NCBI GenBank assembly: GCA_016763135.1
Contig: JAESUI010000061.1
Span: 1 to 18,292, forward strand
Reading direction: 5' to 3'
Origin: Flavobacteriales bacterium
GTDB taxonomy: Bacteria > Bacteroidota > Bacteroidia > Flavobacteriales_E > Vicingaceae
Length of the DNA: 18,292 nucleotides
Part shown: in pieces, positions 7,520 to 16,572 of the stretch
Numbering within the stretch: position 1 is the stretch's first letter
Layout: the number at the start of each line of letters is the position of its first letter
Program-made: the position numbers and the translations under genes
Notes under the pieces: model-generated
Database searches by the model: none
The model's input: the letters and a program-made list of their open reading frames with translations, nothing else
Told to the model about the DNA's origin: nothing

Positions 7520-9640
7520 CTATTTTCCTTTAAAAACATTGTTAAAATCTTCACTTGTAGTTTTAAAGGCTGTTCTTCTATTTTTTTGATGACAATCACA
7601 ATCATCTTTACCTGTTTCTCCACAATCATCATATTTAGAGCAATCATCTAATGGTTCAGTTTCACCCATTCCTTTAGATTCTAACCTTGCTTTATTAATT
7701 CCATGAGCGATAAGATATTTAACAACTGAAGCGGCTCTCTTGTCTGAAAGTTTTAAGTTATAATCATCATTTCCTCTTGAATCGGTATGTGATCTAATTT
7801 CAATTGTGATATTATCATTAAGCTGTAAGAATTCTACTAACTTATCAAGGATTTCTTTAGATTTAGGTCGTAATGTTGCTGCATCAAAATCGTATTCAAT
7901 TCCAGGGATTTCTAATTCTCCTAATGGAATAGGTGTTAAAAAGAAATCTTGAACAAAATGTTTTGATTCTGTCAATCCATTTGTTGTAAGGTTTGCTGCA
8001 TCTCCAAAATACTTAGCTTTTTGGGCTTTAATAAATAAATCCCAACCAACTTCTAAGTCTCTTTTATAATTTCCTTCTCCATCAGTTGTAATAAAAACAG
8101 GGTCCATTTTACCTCTAATGTCTTTAAACGTAATTAATGCATTTGGTATAACTTCATCTGTTTCTGCATTAAAAGCAGTTCCACTTAGTGTAAAAACTTG
8201 TTCTGGTTGACCAAATTCAAATATTTTATAACAATATACTGACCCCTCATATTCATCTCCGCAATCGCAAATTATTCTATCCGATGACAAAAACCCTTGA
8301 GATTGGTTCTTATTGATGATGTAATAAGCATCATCCTTACTCGAATTAAAAGGTTTACCCATGTTCTTAGGATTGCTCCAAGAGTCCTCATCTTCATTAT
8401 AAGCTGTCTTATAAATATCTAATCCACCTATCCCCCCTGATCCATCAGAGGAAAAATATAACGTTTTTGTGAAGTAATTAAAGAAAGGTGTTACTTCATC
8501 TCCTGGGGTATTAATATAAGGACCCATATTTATAGGGTCACTAAGTCCTCCGTAATCATCAATATTACAGTACCAAATATCCATACCTCCCATTCCTCCG
8601 GGTCTATTTGATGAAAAATAAAGAATATCTCCTTCCATAGATAATGCCGGATGCATAGACTTATACCCTTCCATATTCACCTTTGCATCTATTTTTAAAG
8701 GCGGCAACCACTGGTTATTAAAGTTTTTACTTACCCAAATACCGACTTCTTTATTGTTAACGGCTGATCTTCTAGTAAAATAAAAAGTTGTTCTATCTAT
8801 AGATAAAACACCAGCCCCTTCATTGTTCTCTGAATTTATTGGTGGGTTAAAATTAGTCGGGGAAGCATATCCCTCTCCCATAAAATTTTGAGCAACATAA
8901 AAATCACTCAAGTATCTACTCTCTTCTTTAGATTTTTCATCTTTTACAGTTCCTCCGGGTCCAGCTGCAGAAAAAATAATTGTCATTTCATCTCCAAAGT
9001 AATTAACCCCATAACTGGATGTTCCAAAATTCATACTTGAATCACTTGGCGTAACAGTTACTTCAGCATTTGTTGAACTTCCGTCTTGTGCAAAATAACA
9101 ACCAATAATATCTTTATCAGCCCTTTTAGAAAGTTCCATATCAGGAGTTTCTTTTTTAAATTCTTCAAGCTGAACTACTGCTTCATCATATTTTTCATTC
9201 TTCATTAAGGCTTCTCCATACCATAATCTTGAGCTTTGTAAGTCTTCATCAATCTCGTCAATAGGATATTTTACAGCTATAGAATACCACAATTCAGCAT
9301 TTAAATAATCATGGTTCTTTCGGTAAGAGTTTGCTAATTTATGAAGCACAACGATGTTATCTCCATAAGAATTTGTGTCTACATCTTCTTGTTCTAAAGA
9401 ATCTCTTTCTGCTTTACTTTTTTTTGGTGGAGCCACCCAGCTTCTTGCTTCGTATGGATGAACCAAACCACTTGAAACACCTTTTTTATCTATAACTTTT
9501 TTATAAAAGTAAGCTGCTGATGCATAATTCTCATTCTTATACGCGTTATCACCTTGCTCAATAATCTCATTCTTACTTTGTGAAAAAAGTAACTGTCCTA
9601 TTAAAACAAACAATATAAATAACCCTCCCTTCAATCTCAT
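7520..9640 (-). CDS. OmpA-family protein with TPR and propeller repeats (PorE-like T9SS partner)
   Basis: A 706-residue exported protein. A signal peptide (residues 1-21, ending LLFSQ) is followed by TPR-like helices (about 25-55, 95-165). A WD40-like/PD40 beta-propeller comes next, with repeats such as LYFSSNRPGGMGGMDIW and LYFSSDGSGGIGGLDIY, then a carboxypeptidase-regulatory-like beta domain (about 490-570). A C-terminal OmpA peptidoglycan-binding domain occupies 575-706, with HTDSRGNDDYNL and NRRTAF. The order TPR-propeller-CRD-OmpA is that of PorE-like proteins, which link the outer-membrane T9SS to peptidoglycan. The ATG at 9640 gives an ATGA overlap with the upstream porP-like stop; a TTG at 9652 would also be in frame but is less likely. 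The OmpA domain carries an acidic insert with four cysteines (667, 673, 681, 683). Confidence 0.9.
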   Translation of the reverse strand: MRLKGGLFILFVLIGQLLFSQSKNEIIEQGDNAYKNENYASAAYFYKKVIDKKGVSSGLVHPYEARSWVAPPKKSKAERDSLEQEDVDTNSYGDNIVVLHKLANSYRKNHDYLNAELWYSIAVKYPIDEIDEDLQSSRLWYGEALMKNEKYDEAVVQLEEFKKETPDMELSKRADKDIIGCYFAQDGSSTNAEVTVTPSDSSMNFGTSSYGVNYFGDEMTIIFSAAGPGGTVKDEKSKEESRYLSDFYVAQNFMGEGYASPTNFNPPINSENNEGAGVLSIDRTTFYFTRRSAVNNKEVGIWVSKNFNNQWLPPLKIDAKVNMEGYKSMHPALSMEGDILYFSSNRPGGMGGMDIWYCNIDDYGGLSDPINMGPYINTPGDEVTPFFNYFTKTLYFSSDGSGGIGGLDIYKTAYNEDEDSWSNPKNMGKPFNSSKDDAYYIINKNQSQGFLSSDRIICDCGDEYEGSVYCYKIFEFGQPEQVFTLSGTAFNAETDEVIPNALITFKDIRGKMDPVFITTDGEGNYKRDLEVGWDLFIKAQKAKYFGDAANLTTNGLTESKHFVQDFFLTPIPLGELEIPGIEYDFDAATLRPKSKEILDKLVEFLQLNDNITIEIRSHTDSRGNDDYNLKLSDKRAASVVKYLIAHGINKARLESKGMGETEPLDDCSKYDDCGETGKDDCDCHQKNRRTAFKTTSEDFNNVFKGK

Positions 9641-10638
9641 ATCCTTGGACAATTTTTAATTGGGTTTGGTTTAAATATTCTAGGAATATACGTTAACGAA
9701 ATCTCAAAGCCACCTTTCCCGTCAGAAAAATCACTTAATTCTGAAGTGTTAAAATCATAACCAATTTTAGCTTCATAGCTTCCTATTTTCAACCCAGCTT
9801 CTAAGATAAATGCATCAGAAGATCTATAAGTCGGGCCGAATAAAACAATAGCACCCTTAAGATGATAGTGTAACATTAAGCCATAATTAATTTCTTGAGC
9901 ATTTTCTTGACGCATAAACAATAACTTTGGCATTAATTGTATCTTTTCTGATAAGTTTACTTTTGCTCCACCATGTGCTATATAACGAATAGGTAATTTA
10001 CTTTTTTCTCCGTAAAATGTTTCGTTTGGTTGGGTTAAATGAAATGCAGAAACTCCGATAAAAGGATTAATTCTCATTGGATCTTTACCATAATAGTAAA
10101 CTACTCCAACATTTACATCCGGCAACCAAAAACTAGAATTACCAAATGTTTCTCCATTTGGTAATGATTGGTCAAAAGAACCACCATCAACAGTAGTATA
10201 CTGTTCTTCAAAATATAATTGATCAAAGTTTACACTTTTTTGAATTGCTCCAGCTTGTAATCCTATTGAAAACTTATGTGTTTTTGCTTGATCTATAGTA
10301 AAACTATAGCCCGCATTTAATAAAATACCTAAAGCATTATAATCTCCAGCACCAGCTCTCCTATTAATTATTTGAGCCCCAAATGCCATTTTATCAAAAG
10401 GCATATCAAAAGAAATTGCACCAGTTTTATATGATTTAGATGATAAGCTACCCCACTGAGTTCTATAATGCCCATGAATCCTATATTTACCATCAAATTG
10501 TCCAACTAGAGCCGGATTCAAATTCAATGGTGCTGCATCATGTTGCGATAAATGAAAATCTTGAGCATTAGAATTTATGCCAACCAAAATAAAGCTAATT
10601 AAAGCTAAAACATTATATAAATTTTTCAATCTCACCAC
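9637..10638 (-). CDS. PorP/SprF-family type IX secretion outer-membrane protein
   Basis: PorP/SprF proteins are outer-membrane beta-barrels of the T9SS. SprF is specifically needed to deliver the adhesin SprB to the surface, and genes of this family often sit directly behind type B cargo genes. The 333 residues begin with a signal peptide (to about residue 26, INSNAQ). The family hallmark follows: DFHLSQHDAAPLNLNPALVG, then the HYRTQWGSLS segment. The rest alternates short beta strands, with AKIGYDFNTSELSDFS and a C-terminal FEISLTYIPR. The start is a GTG at 10638 overlapping the upstream TAG by 1 nt. A second GTG at 10635 is better spaced from a GAGG motif, and no in-frame ATG is nearby. Translation is probably coupled to the genes on both sides. 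Confidence 0.92.
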   Translation of the reverse strand: MVRLKNLYNVLALISFILVGINSNAQDFHLSQHDAAPLNLNPALVGQFDGKYRIHGHYRTQWGSLSSKSYKTGAISFDMPFDKMAFGAQIINRRAGAGDYNALGILLNAGYSFTIDQAKTHKFSIGLQAGAIQKSVNFDQLYFEEQYTTVDGGSFDQSLPNGETFGNSSFWLPDVNVGVVYYYGKDPMRINPFIGVSAFHLTQPNETFYGEKSKLPIRYIAHGGAKVNLSEKIQLMPKLLFMRQENAQEINYGLMLHYHLKGAIVLFGPTYRSSDAFILEAGLKIGSYEAKIGYDFNTSELSDFSDGKGGFEISLTYIPRIFKPNPIKNCPRI

Positions 10639-13600
10639 TACCTCAATAATGTTACGTCTCCTTTAATTGTATGGTTTTCGTCATCTAATGTAATTGCTCT
10701 TACAGTAAAGATGTAAACGCCTATTGGCTGCTCTATTCCATTTCGTGTTCCATCCCAACCTTTACTTTGTTCATTTGATTCAAAAATTAATTCTCCCCAA
10801 TTATTATAAATTCTAAACTCTAACTCCTTATAAGGCCCTCCCAAAACACTAAATACATTATTAGCACCTTGTCCATTCGGAGAGAATGCATTTGGAACTG
10901 CAGGAGGCATAAATACAATTACTTCATCACAAAGTGAATCCATACACCCAAATGTATCTATTACTCTTAAACAAACTAAATAGTTTCCTGCTGCGGAATA
11001 GCTATAGGTAGGGTGTTGGTCTGTTGACGTTCCAAGAGTGTCTCCAAAATCCCAATACCAACTAATAATATTAGTAAACGAAGCATCTAAAAAACTAAAA
11101 TTCTCATCTACTTTAACAGAGGCAGGTGTACTTGAGTACCCTGCAGTAGGAGGTCCTTGAATTGAAACTGGACCAGTAATCGTGTCCCAACATCCTTGTG
11201 CTGATTGAACAATTAAATTAACAGTGTATGTCCCGCTATTAGAATAGGCATAAACTGGGTTTTGTGTTGTATCACTTCCTCCATCACCAAAATCCCACAT
11301 CCATAAAGAAATTGTAGAACCATTAACAGTTGATGAATCCAAAAACAAACTATTCACGCCTTCACAAACTCCATTTACTCCAAAATTTGCAGTTGGAAAT
11401 GCATACACCAGTACTGGTTGAATTAATGTGTCCACACATCCATTTGTTGAAGAAACAATTAAACTAACATTATACGTTCCTGCTGAATCATAAACTGTAG
11501 ATGTATTCGGATTGATATCAATAAAAGTATTGTCAAAGTCCCAATTCCAAGAAACAATAGGGTCTACAAAAGTTGATAAGTCATTAAAAAATACTGTATC
11601 ATTTGGACAAACAGAAATAAAAGAGAAGTCTGCTGTTGGTGCAGGAATTAAAGCTACATTCAATGTGTCAGAGAAACTCTGGCAACCTCCATTGTTAGTA
11701 GATGTAAATACTAAAGTTACGTTTCCGATAAAATTATCTAACGAATCTGCAAAATAACTGGTCGTATTTAAAGAATCATTCGGAGAGAAAAATCCAGAAC
11801 CCATTGTTTGCCAATAACCAGCCCCTGTAGTTGAGTTTGCACTTATTGGAATAAAAATACTCCCCGCACAAGCTGTATCGTTCGATAATATTGATGCTGT
11901 AGGTGTTGTTGTAAACGTAACTAATATTGTATCTGAATCAGGCACGCAGTTTCCATTTCCTATTGAATTTAAATAAATAGTTACAGAACCAGCAGCAGTA
12001 TCTGCAGAACTCGGAACATAAACAGCATTTAAATCAAAAGGATTAGGCACAAATGTTCCTGTTCCACTTGAAATCCACTGACCACCAGAGGCTGTCATAA
12101 TCGTTCCCGCCAAAGGAACAGAGATGCTGTCTTTACATACAGAAATATCGTTTCCTGCGTTAGCTGTAATTCCTATAGAAAAATTCAATATCATAGTATC
12201 AGAAGCAGCAGGACAAAGAGCATTACCAGTTGTAGAAAGTATAATTGTAGCAAATCCAGCTGCTAATTCTCCTGCAGTTGGTGTATAAGCAGCATTTAAA
12301 TCATTTGCTCCCGGGTTAAAAGTTCCGGCTCCAACCCATAATCCACCCGATGCACCAAACACACTTCCGTTTAAATTAGTTACAGGGTTACTTAAACACG
12401 CAAAAGTATCCGTAGCAAACGCTATTGGTAATGATTGGACAAAAATATTTTTCGTGATAGAATCTATACATCCTGCTGTTGTTCCTGTAATTAACTGTAC
12501 GGTATAAGTTCCTGGAACAGTATAAGTATATGTAGGATTTGGAATAACAGCTGATCCTCCATCTCCAAAATTCCAAAACCAACTATTTACTGTAGCATTT
12601 GCAGTTGGAACGGAAGAATCAAAGAAATTCACTGGATCATTCACGCAAGTTGAATCTGATAAAGTAAAATTAGGTGTAAGTCCAGAAACAGTTAAAGTAT
12701 CATATATAGTATCTGCACAAGGCGTTCCTGCTTGTGCCACCAACATAACAATGTATGTTCCAATTGTTGGATAAGCATATGTTGGATTAGTTAACGTTGA
12801 ATTATCTGCAGTTGTAGAAAGATCTCCAAAATCCCAATAAAAAGAATTTCCTGCTAAAGGAGTACTTGTATTGGTAAAATTAATTGCCAAGCCCGAACAA
12901 CCTGTTACTGGTGCAATTCCAGGCATAGGTATTGGAGGGCAATTTAATACATTAAATTGAAACTCTCTATAAACAGTATTTATCAAAACTCCATTTCTAA
13001 ACTCATCAACTTTAACCCCTACCACGTATTGCCCTAAAGCTGGAGGAACACCCGTTATTACACCCGTTGTTGGATTTACCGCAAAACCACCACCGCCTAG
13101 TGGGTTATTAAATGTATAACCTCCATTATATCCGATTGGAGTAAATGTTGCAACATTCCCAGGAAAGGTAGGAGCATTATTATCAAAGGGATTATAAAAA
13201 GCATAAGCTAAAGAATCTCCATCTTTATCTGTAGCGCCATGATCAAAAACTAAAGGATTGCCTTGACACACAAATACTGGAGTGAAATTCTTCCATTGAG
13301 GACTAGAATTTGTAAGTAGTAAACTATTATCTGGAATATAATTATAATAGCTAGAGCCCGACCCAAGAGGGTTGTTTACATTAACTAAGCTATTATTTCT
13401 ACAGCAAGTCTGATAGAACAAATGGTAGCCACCGGCATTAGGAGGTAGATTGTTAACAATCGATGTGTAAATAGCCTCTTCTACACAAACCCCTGGATCA
13501 AATGCACAGGTATCAATCGGAGGATTTAGAATAGAAACTTGTGTTCTTGGTAAAATGACATTAGCATAAGTCGCCCCGTTAGGTTGTCTTATTTGTACAG

Positions 13601-13781
13601 TTGCACTAGTAGGTAAATTAACACTACTTGGACCACAATCTCTGTACATTTTAATAGTGAGTCGATATGTAGAACCTCCTAAATGCTCATAAGTTAAAGA
13701 CCCTCCAACAACATGGGTCGCATTAGCCCAAAAGGGAGCCGAAAGGAGTACTAATATTAATAATAACTGTTTAAGTTTCAT
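10638..13781 (-). CDS. Large multi-PKD surface protein with T9SS type B (gliding motility-associated) C-terminal domain
   Basis: A 1047-residue secreted protein. After a signal peptide (1-21, ending WANA) comes an N-terminal module (about 22-283) starting THVVGGSLTYEHLGG and containing MYRDCGPSS and TCCRNNS, seen in other Bacteroidota surface proteins. Then come two PKD domains (about 285-365, 367-448), three copies of an 84-residue repeat (about 455-537, 540-623, 628-712), and three more PKD domains (714-793, 795-874, 877-957) with WDFGD motifs. The last 85 residues (963-1047) are the CHU_C/type B sorting domain: PNAFSPNGQGANNVFSV, YNNWGELIFES, GWDGTRNG, QPIGVYIF. It is therefore a SprB-like adhesin candidate exported by the T9SS. 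The ATG at 13781 is chosen; a TTG at 13799 would add six residues but lies at the expected transcription start. Confidence 0.92.
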   Translation of the reverse strand: MKLKQLLLILVLLSAPFWANATHVVGGSLTYEHLGGSTYRLTIKMYRDCGPSSVNLPTSATVQIRQPNGATYANVILPRTQVSILNPPIDTCAFDPGVCVEEAIYTSIVNNLPPNAGGYHLFYQTCCRNNSLVNVNNPLGSGSSYYNYIPDNSLLLTNSSPQWKNFTPVFVCQGNPLVFDHGATDKDGDSLAYAFYNPFDNNAPTFPGNVATFTPIGYNGGYTFNNPLGGGGFAVNPTTGVITGVPPALGQYVVGVKVDEFRNGVLINTVYREFQFNVLNCPPIPMPGIAPVTGCSGLAINFTNTSTPLAGNSFYWDFGDLSTTADNSTLTNPTYAYPTIGTYIVMLVAQAGTPCADTIYDTLTVSGLTPNFTLSDSTCVNDPVNFFDSSVPTANATVNSWFWNFGDGGSAVIPNPTYTYTVPGTYTVQLITGTTAGCIDSITKNIFVQSLPIAFATDTFACLSNPVTNLNGSVFGASGGLWVGAGTFNPGANDLNAAYTPTAGELAAGFATIILSTTGNALCPAASDTMILNFSIGITANAGNDISVCKDSISVPLAGTIMTASGGQWISSGTGTFVPNPFDLNAVYVPSSADTAAGSVTIYLNSIGNGNCVPDSDTILVTFTTTPTASILSNDTACAGSIFIPISANSTTGAGYWQTMGSGFFSPNDSLNTTSYFADSLDNFIGNVTLVFTSTNNGGCQSFSDTLNVALIPAPTADFSFISVCPNDTVFFNDLSTFVDPIVSWNWDFDNTFIDINPNTSTVYDSAGTYNVSLIVSSTNGCVDTLIQPVLVYAFPTANFGVNGVCEGVNSLFLDSSTVNGSTISLWMWDFGDGGSDTTQNPVYAYSNSGTYTVNLIVQSAQGCWDTITGPVSIQGPPTAGYSSTPASVKVDENFSFLDASFTNIISWYWDFGDTLGTSTDQHPTYSYSAAGNYLVCLRVIDTFGCMDSLCDEVIVFMPPAVPNAFSPNGQGANNVFSVLGGPYKELEFRIYNNWGELIFESNEQSKGWDGTRNGIEQPIGVYIFTVRAITLDDENHTIKGDVTLLR

Positions 13782-13803
13782 TTGTGTGTGCAAATTCAAA
13801 AGG

Positions 13804-13811
13804 CAAAACTA
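13804..13811 (-). promoter_or_regulatory. Candidate -7 box for the PKD protein operon
   Basis: On the minus strand TAGTTTTG matches TAnnTTTG exactly, giving a leader of about 15-20 nt before the ATG at 13781. No TTG is found 19 nt upstream, so only the -7 element is supported. Confidence 0.45.
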
Positions 13812-13882
13812 TAAAAATTACTAGACTTATACTAATTATCGATAAATTCAACACATTCGTCTACACTAGTTATTTATTGAAC

Positions 13883-13912
13883 TTGCCCAAAGTAATATTT
13901 TATTTATCTTTG
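13883..13912 (+). promoter_or_regulatory. Bacteroidota-type promoter of the propeller cargo gene
   Basis: TTG (13883-13885), exactly 19 nt of spacer, then TATCTTTG (13905-13912) is a full match to the TTG-N19-TAnnTTTG consensus used by the Bacteroidota primary sigma factor. Transcription would start near 13919 with a leader of about 25 nt before the ATG at 13945. Confidence 0.75.
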
Positions 13913-13944
13913 CTACTTTAAAATTTATTAACCTTTAGCAACTT

Positions 13945-16521
13945 ATGCAACTTAATATTACAAGGATACAATTAATTAACGCTTTATTTTTATCCGTATT
14001 CGCTATTTTTTCCTGCTCTACAATTGATGCACAAATCAATGTATTGTGGGAAGCTCGCTATACAAGTGCGGGACTAAATGCTGATGTAGGTAAAGAACTT
14101 GCTATTGATGCTAGTGGTAATGTTTACGTTACAGGCACCTCATATACTAATGGAGCAAATGGGTTTGATATCGTAACTATAAAATATGACGCTTTAGGAA
14201 ATCAATTATGGACTTCTGTTTTTAATGGTAGTGCTAGCGCATTGGATGAAGCTAGAGATATTGCCGTTGATGCTAGTGGCAATGTTTATGTTACTGGTTA
14301 TACTGCTTCTTCAGGTCCAAACTACGATTATGTTACCATTAAATATAATTCTACTGGAGTTCAACAATGGGCAACACTTTACAATGGAACTGGAAACGGG
14401 TTTGATGAAGCCTATGCTCTTGCAATAGATAACTTAGGGAATACTTATGTAACTGGATCTAGTAATGCAAGTGGGCAAGGGAGTAATTTCGTAACCATAC
14501 AATATAATTCTGCAGGAGTTCAACAATGGGCAACATCTTACAATGGCCCAGGCAATAGCCTTGATGCTGCAACTCAAATCAAGTTAGACGCCTCTTTTAA
14601 CGTTTATGTGAGTGGTCACAGCCTAGGTAGTGGAACAGATTTAGATATTGCAACAATAAAATATAACAATAGTGGAACTCAACAATGGGTATCTAGATAC
14701 AATGGTGTTTTAAGTTTTTTTGATGTACCAGAAGCATTATTTGTTGACAACGCAAATAATGTTTACGTAGCTGGAGCTACTTATGGAGGTATAGCAACTG
14801 AAAATGATTATGTTACTATTAAATATAATTCTACAGGAGCACAACAATGGGCAATCAATTATGACGGCCCTTTGAATGATGAAGATAAGGCTTTTGATTT
14901 ACTCACTGACCAAAACCAAAATGTATATGTAACAGGAAGAAGCATGGGTGCTGGAGGTACTGCAGAAAATATTGTGACAATGAAATATGACCCCTTAGGA
15001 AATTTATTGTGGCAAGACACCTATAATGGCCCTTCAAGCGGGTATGACGCTGGTCAACAAATGCGATTAGGAAGCTCTGGGGATTTATATATTACTGGAT
15101 ATAGTGCTGGAAACGGAACAAACAACGATTATTTAACTCTAAAATATGACACTGGAAATGGAGGGATATTATGGGAGGCTCGATTTGATGGTCCCTCTAG
15201 CAATAATGATCAAGCTTTTGCAATGGAAATAGATGCTTCAGAAAGTATTTATGTAACTGGATCAAGTAATAGCGCGACATCAAGTCAAGACTTTTCTACA
15301 ATCAAGTGGTGTCAACTTACTACAAATGGAGGAAATGATGTTGAAATTTGCATCGGAGACACCATCCAATTAAATGCAAGTGCTTCTGGAGGTATCGGGT
15401 ACTTATGGACTCCAGCGACAGGACTTAGTGACAACTTTGTCGCTAACCCATTCGCTTTCCCTGTAGTAACCACAACATATATTGTTTCTGCAACAAATGC
15501 ACTAGGGTGTACAGATTTTGACACTGTTGTTGTTACGGTTAACCCTTTACCATTAAGTACAATTACATCAAGTGGCCCTACTACTTTTTGTATGGGGGAC
15601 TCTACAACATTAACTGCGACTAACCTTGGCTCTTACAATTGGCTGCCAGGAGGGGATACAACTCAGTCTATAACTGTTTTTAATTCAGGAAATTACACTG
15701 TTGATATTGTAGACTCTAATTTATGTAATAACACAGGGACACAAGTCGTAACTGTAAATAGTTTGCCAAATATTAATGCTGGATTTGACATTAATGTCTG
15801 TAATGGAGACTCCATTCAATTGACGGCAACAGGCGGTATAACCTATACATGGAATACTCAATCGACATTAACAGACTCCACAATATCATCTCCGTTAGCT
15901 TTTCCTTCGGTTCTAACTAATTATTGGGTTGTTGGAGAAGATGCTAATGGATGTAAAAAAACAGATACCATTATAGTTGCAGTAAGCATCTCTCCTTTTG
16001 CAGACATGTCTAACTCATCCCCAAATGACACTTTAGATTTAGATAACCCTAATGGAGGAGATATTCAATTCTTTTCGACTTTAAGTACAAATGCCGTTGG
16101 GTTTGTTTGGGATTTTGGTGACGGAGGTTCTGACAATGCTCCGAATCCTATTTACACTTATACCGGGCCTGGGGTTTATACGGTTATGTTAATCGCATCT
16201 AACGGAGGGTGTACTGACACTGTATATACTACTATTACCGTAATACAAGCTATTTCTATTCAAGAAAATATAATTTCAAGCTTAGTTAATGTTTTTCCTA
16301 ACCCTGCAGATAATATTATTAACATAACTTTAGACAAGGATATTACAAAAACTGTCGGTATAAAGATTTACAATAGCATAGGTGAAGTAATGAAAAAATC
16401 TATCTCATATGGAAAAACATCTTTAACCATAGACACTCATATGTTAGCTAATGGTATTTATATCATACAGCTAGAAATAGATAATGAAATAATAACAAAA
16501 CGCTTTACTGTTTCACATTAA
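13945..16521 (+). CDS. Secreted SBBP beta-propeller protein with Ig-like/PKD modules and T9SS type A sorting domain
   Basis: An 858-residue surface or secreted protein. A signal peptide (about 1-30, ending TIDAQ) is followed by eight SBBP-type repeats (about 33-456). Each is about 52 residues, with the pattern A-D-N-VYVTG...DY-TIKY...G-QQW...YNGP; the eight turns end VYVTG, VYVTG, TYVTG, VYVSG, VYVAG, VYVTG, LYITG and IYVTG. Three cysteine-containing Ig-like modules follow (about 457-690; CIGDTIQL, CMGDSTTL, CNGDSIQL). A PKD domain (about 695-770, FVWDFGDGGS) comes next, then a type A C-terminal sorting domain (about 785-858, NVFPNPADNIINI, NGIYIIQLEI). The T9SS would export it and a sortase-like step may anchor it. 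It is divergent from the PKD protein operon. FSC at residues 22-24 is not a good lipobox. Confidence 0.92.
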   Translation: MQLNITRIQLINALFLSVFAIFSCSTIDAQINVLWEARYTSAGLNADVGKELAIDASGNVYVTGTSYTNGANGFDIVTIKYDALGNQLWTSVFNGSASALDEARDIAVDASGNVYVTGYTASSGPNYDYVTIKYNSTGVQQWATLYNGTGNGFDEAYALAIDNLGNTYVTGSSNASGQGSNFVTIQYNSAGVQQWATSYNGPGNSLDAATQIKLDASFNVYVSGHSLGSGTDLDIATIKYNNSGTQQWVSRYNGVLSFFDVPEALFVDNANNVYVAGATYGGIATENDYVTIKYNSTGAQQWAINYDGPLNDEDKAFDLLTDQNQNVYVTGRSMGAGGTAENIVTMKYDPLGNLLWQDTYNGPSSGYDAGQQMRLGSSGDLYITGYSAGNGTNNDYLTLKYDTGNGGILWEARFDGPSSNNDQAFAMEIDASESIYVTGSSNSATSSQDFSTIKWCQLTTNGGNDVEICIGDTIQLNASASGGIGYLWTPATGLSDNFVANPFAFPVVTTTYIVSATNALGCTDFDTVVVTVNPLPLSTITSSGPTTFCMGDSTTLTATNLGSYNWLPGGDTTQSITVFNSGNYTVDIVDSNLCNNTGTQVVTVNSLPNINAGFDINVCNGDSIQLTATGGITYTWNTQSTLTDSTISSPLAFPSVLTNYWVVGEDANGCKKTDTIIVAVSISPFADMSNSSPNDTLDLDNPNGGDIQFFSTLSTNAVGFVWDFGDGGSDNAPNPIYTYTGPGVYTVMLIASNGGCTDTVYTTITVIQAISIQENIISSLVNVFPNPADNIINITLDKDITKTVGIKIYNSIGEVMKKSISYGKTSLTIDTHMLANGIYIIQLEIDNEIITKRFTVSH

Positions 16522-16538
16522 CAGTATTGTTAGTTTTT
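16519..16538 (+). terminator. Weak possible terminator at the stop of the propeller gene
   Basis: TAACA/TGTTA (16519-16523 and 16528-16532) makes a 5-bp stem with a 4-nt loop, which includes the stop codon and is followed by GTTTTT. The stem is AT-rich and weak, so read-through into the next gene is likely. Confidence 0.3.
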
Positions 16539-16572
16539 ATAACTCATTTAAAATGTTACTTTTATGGGTGAC

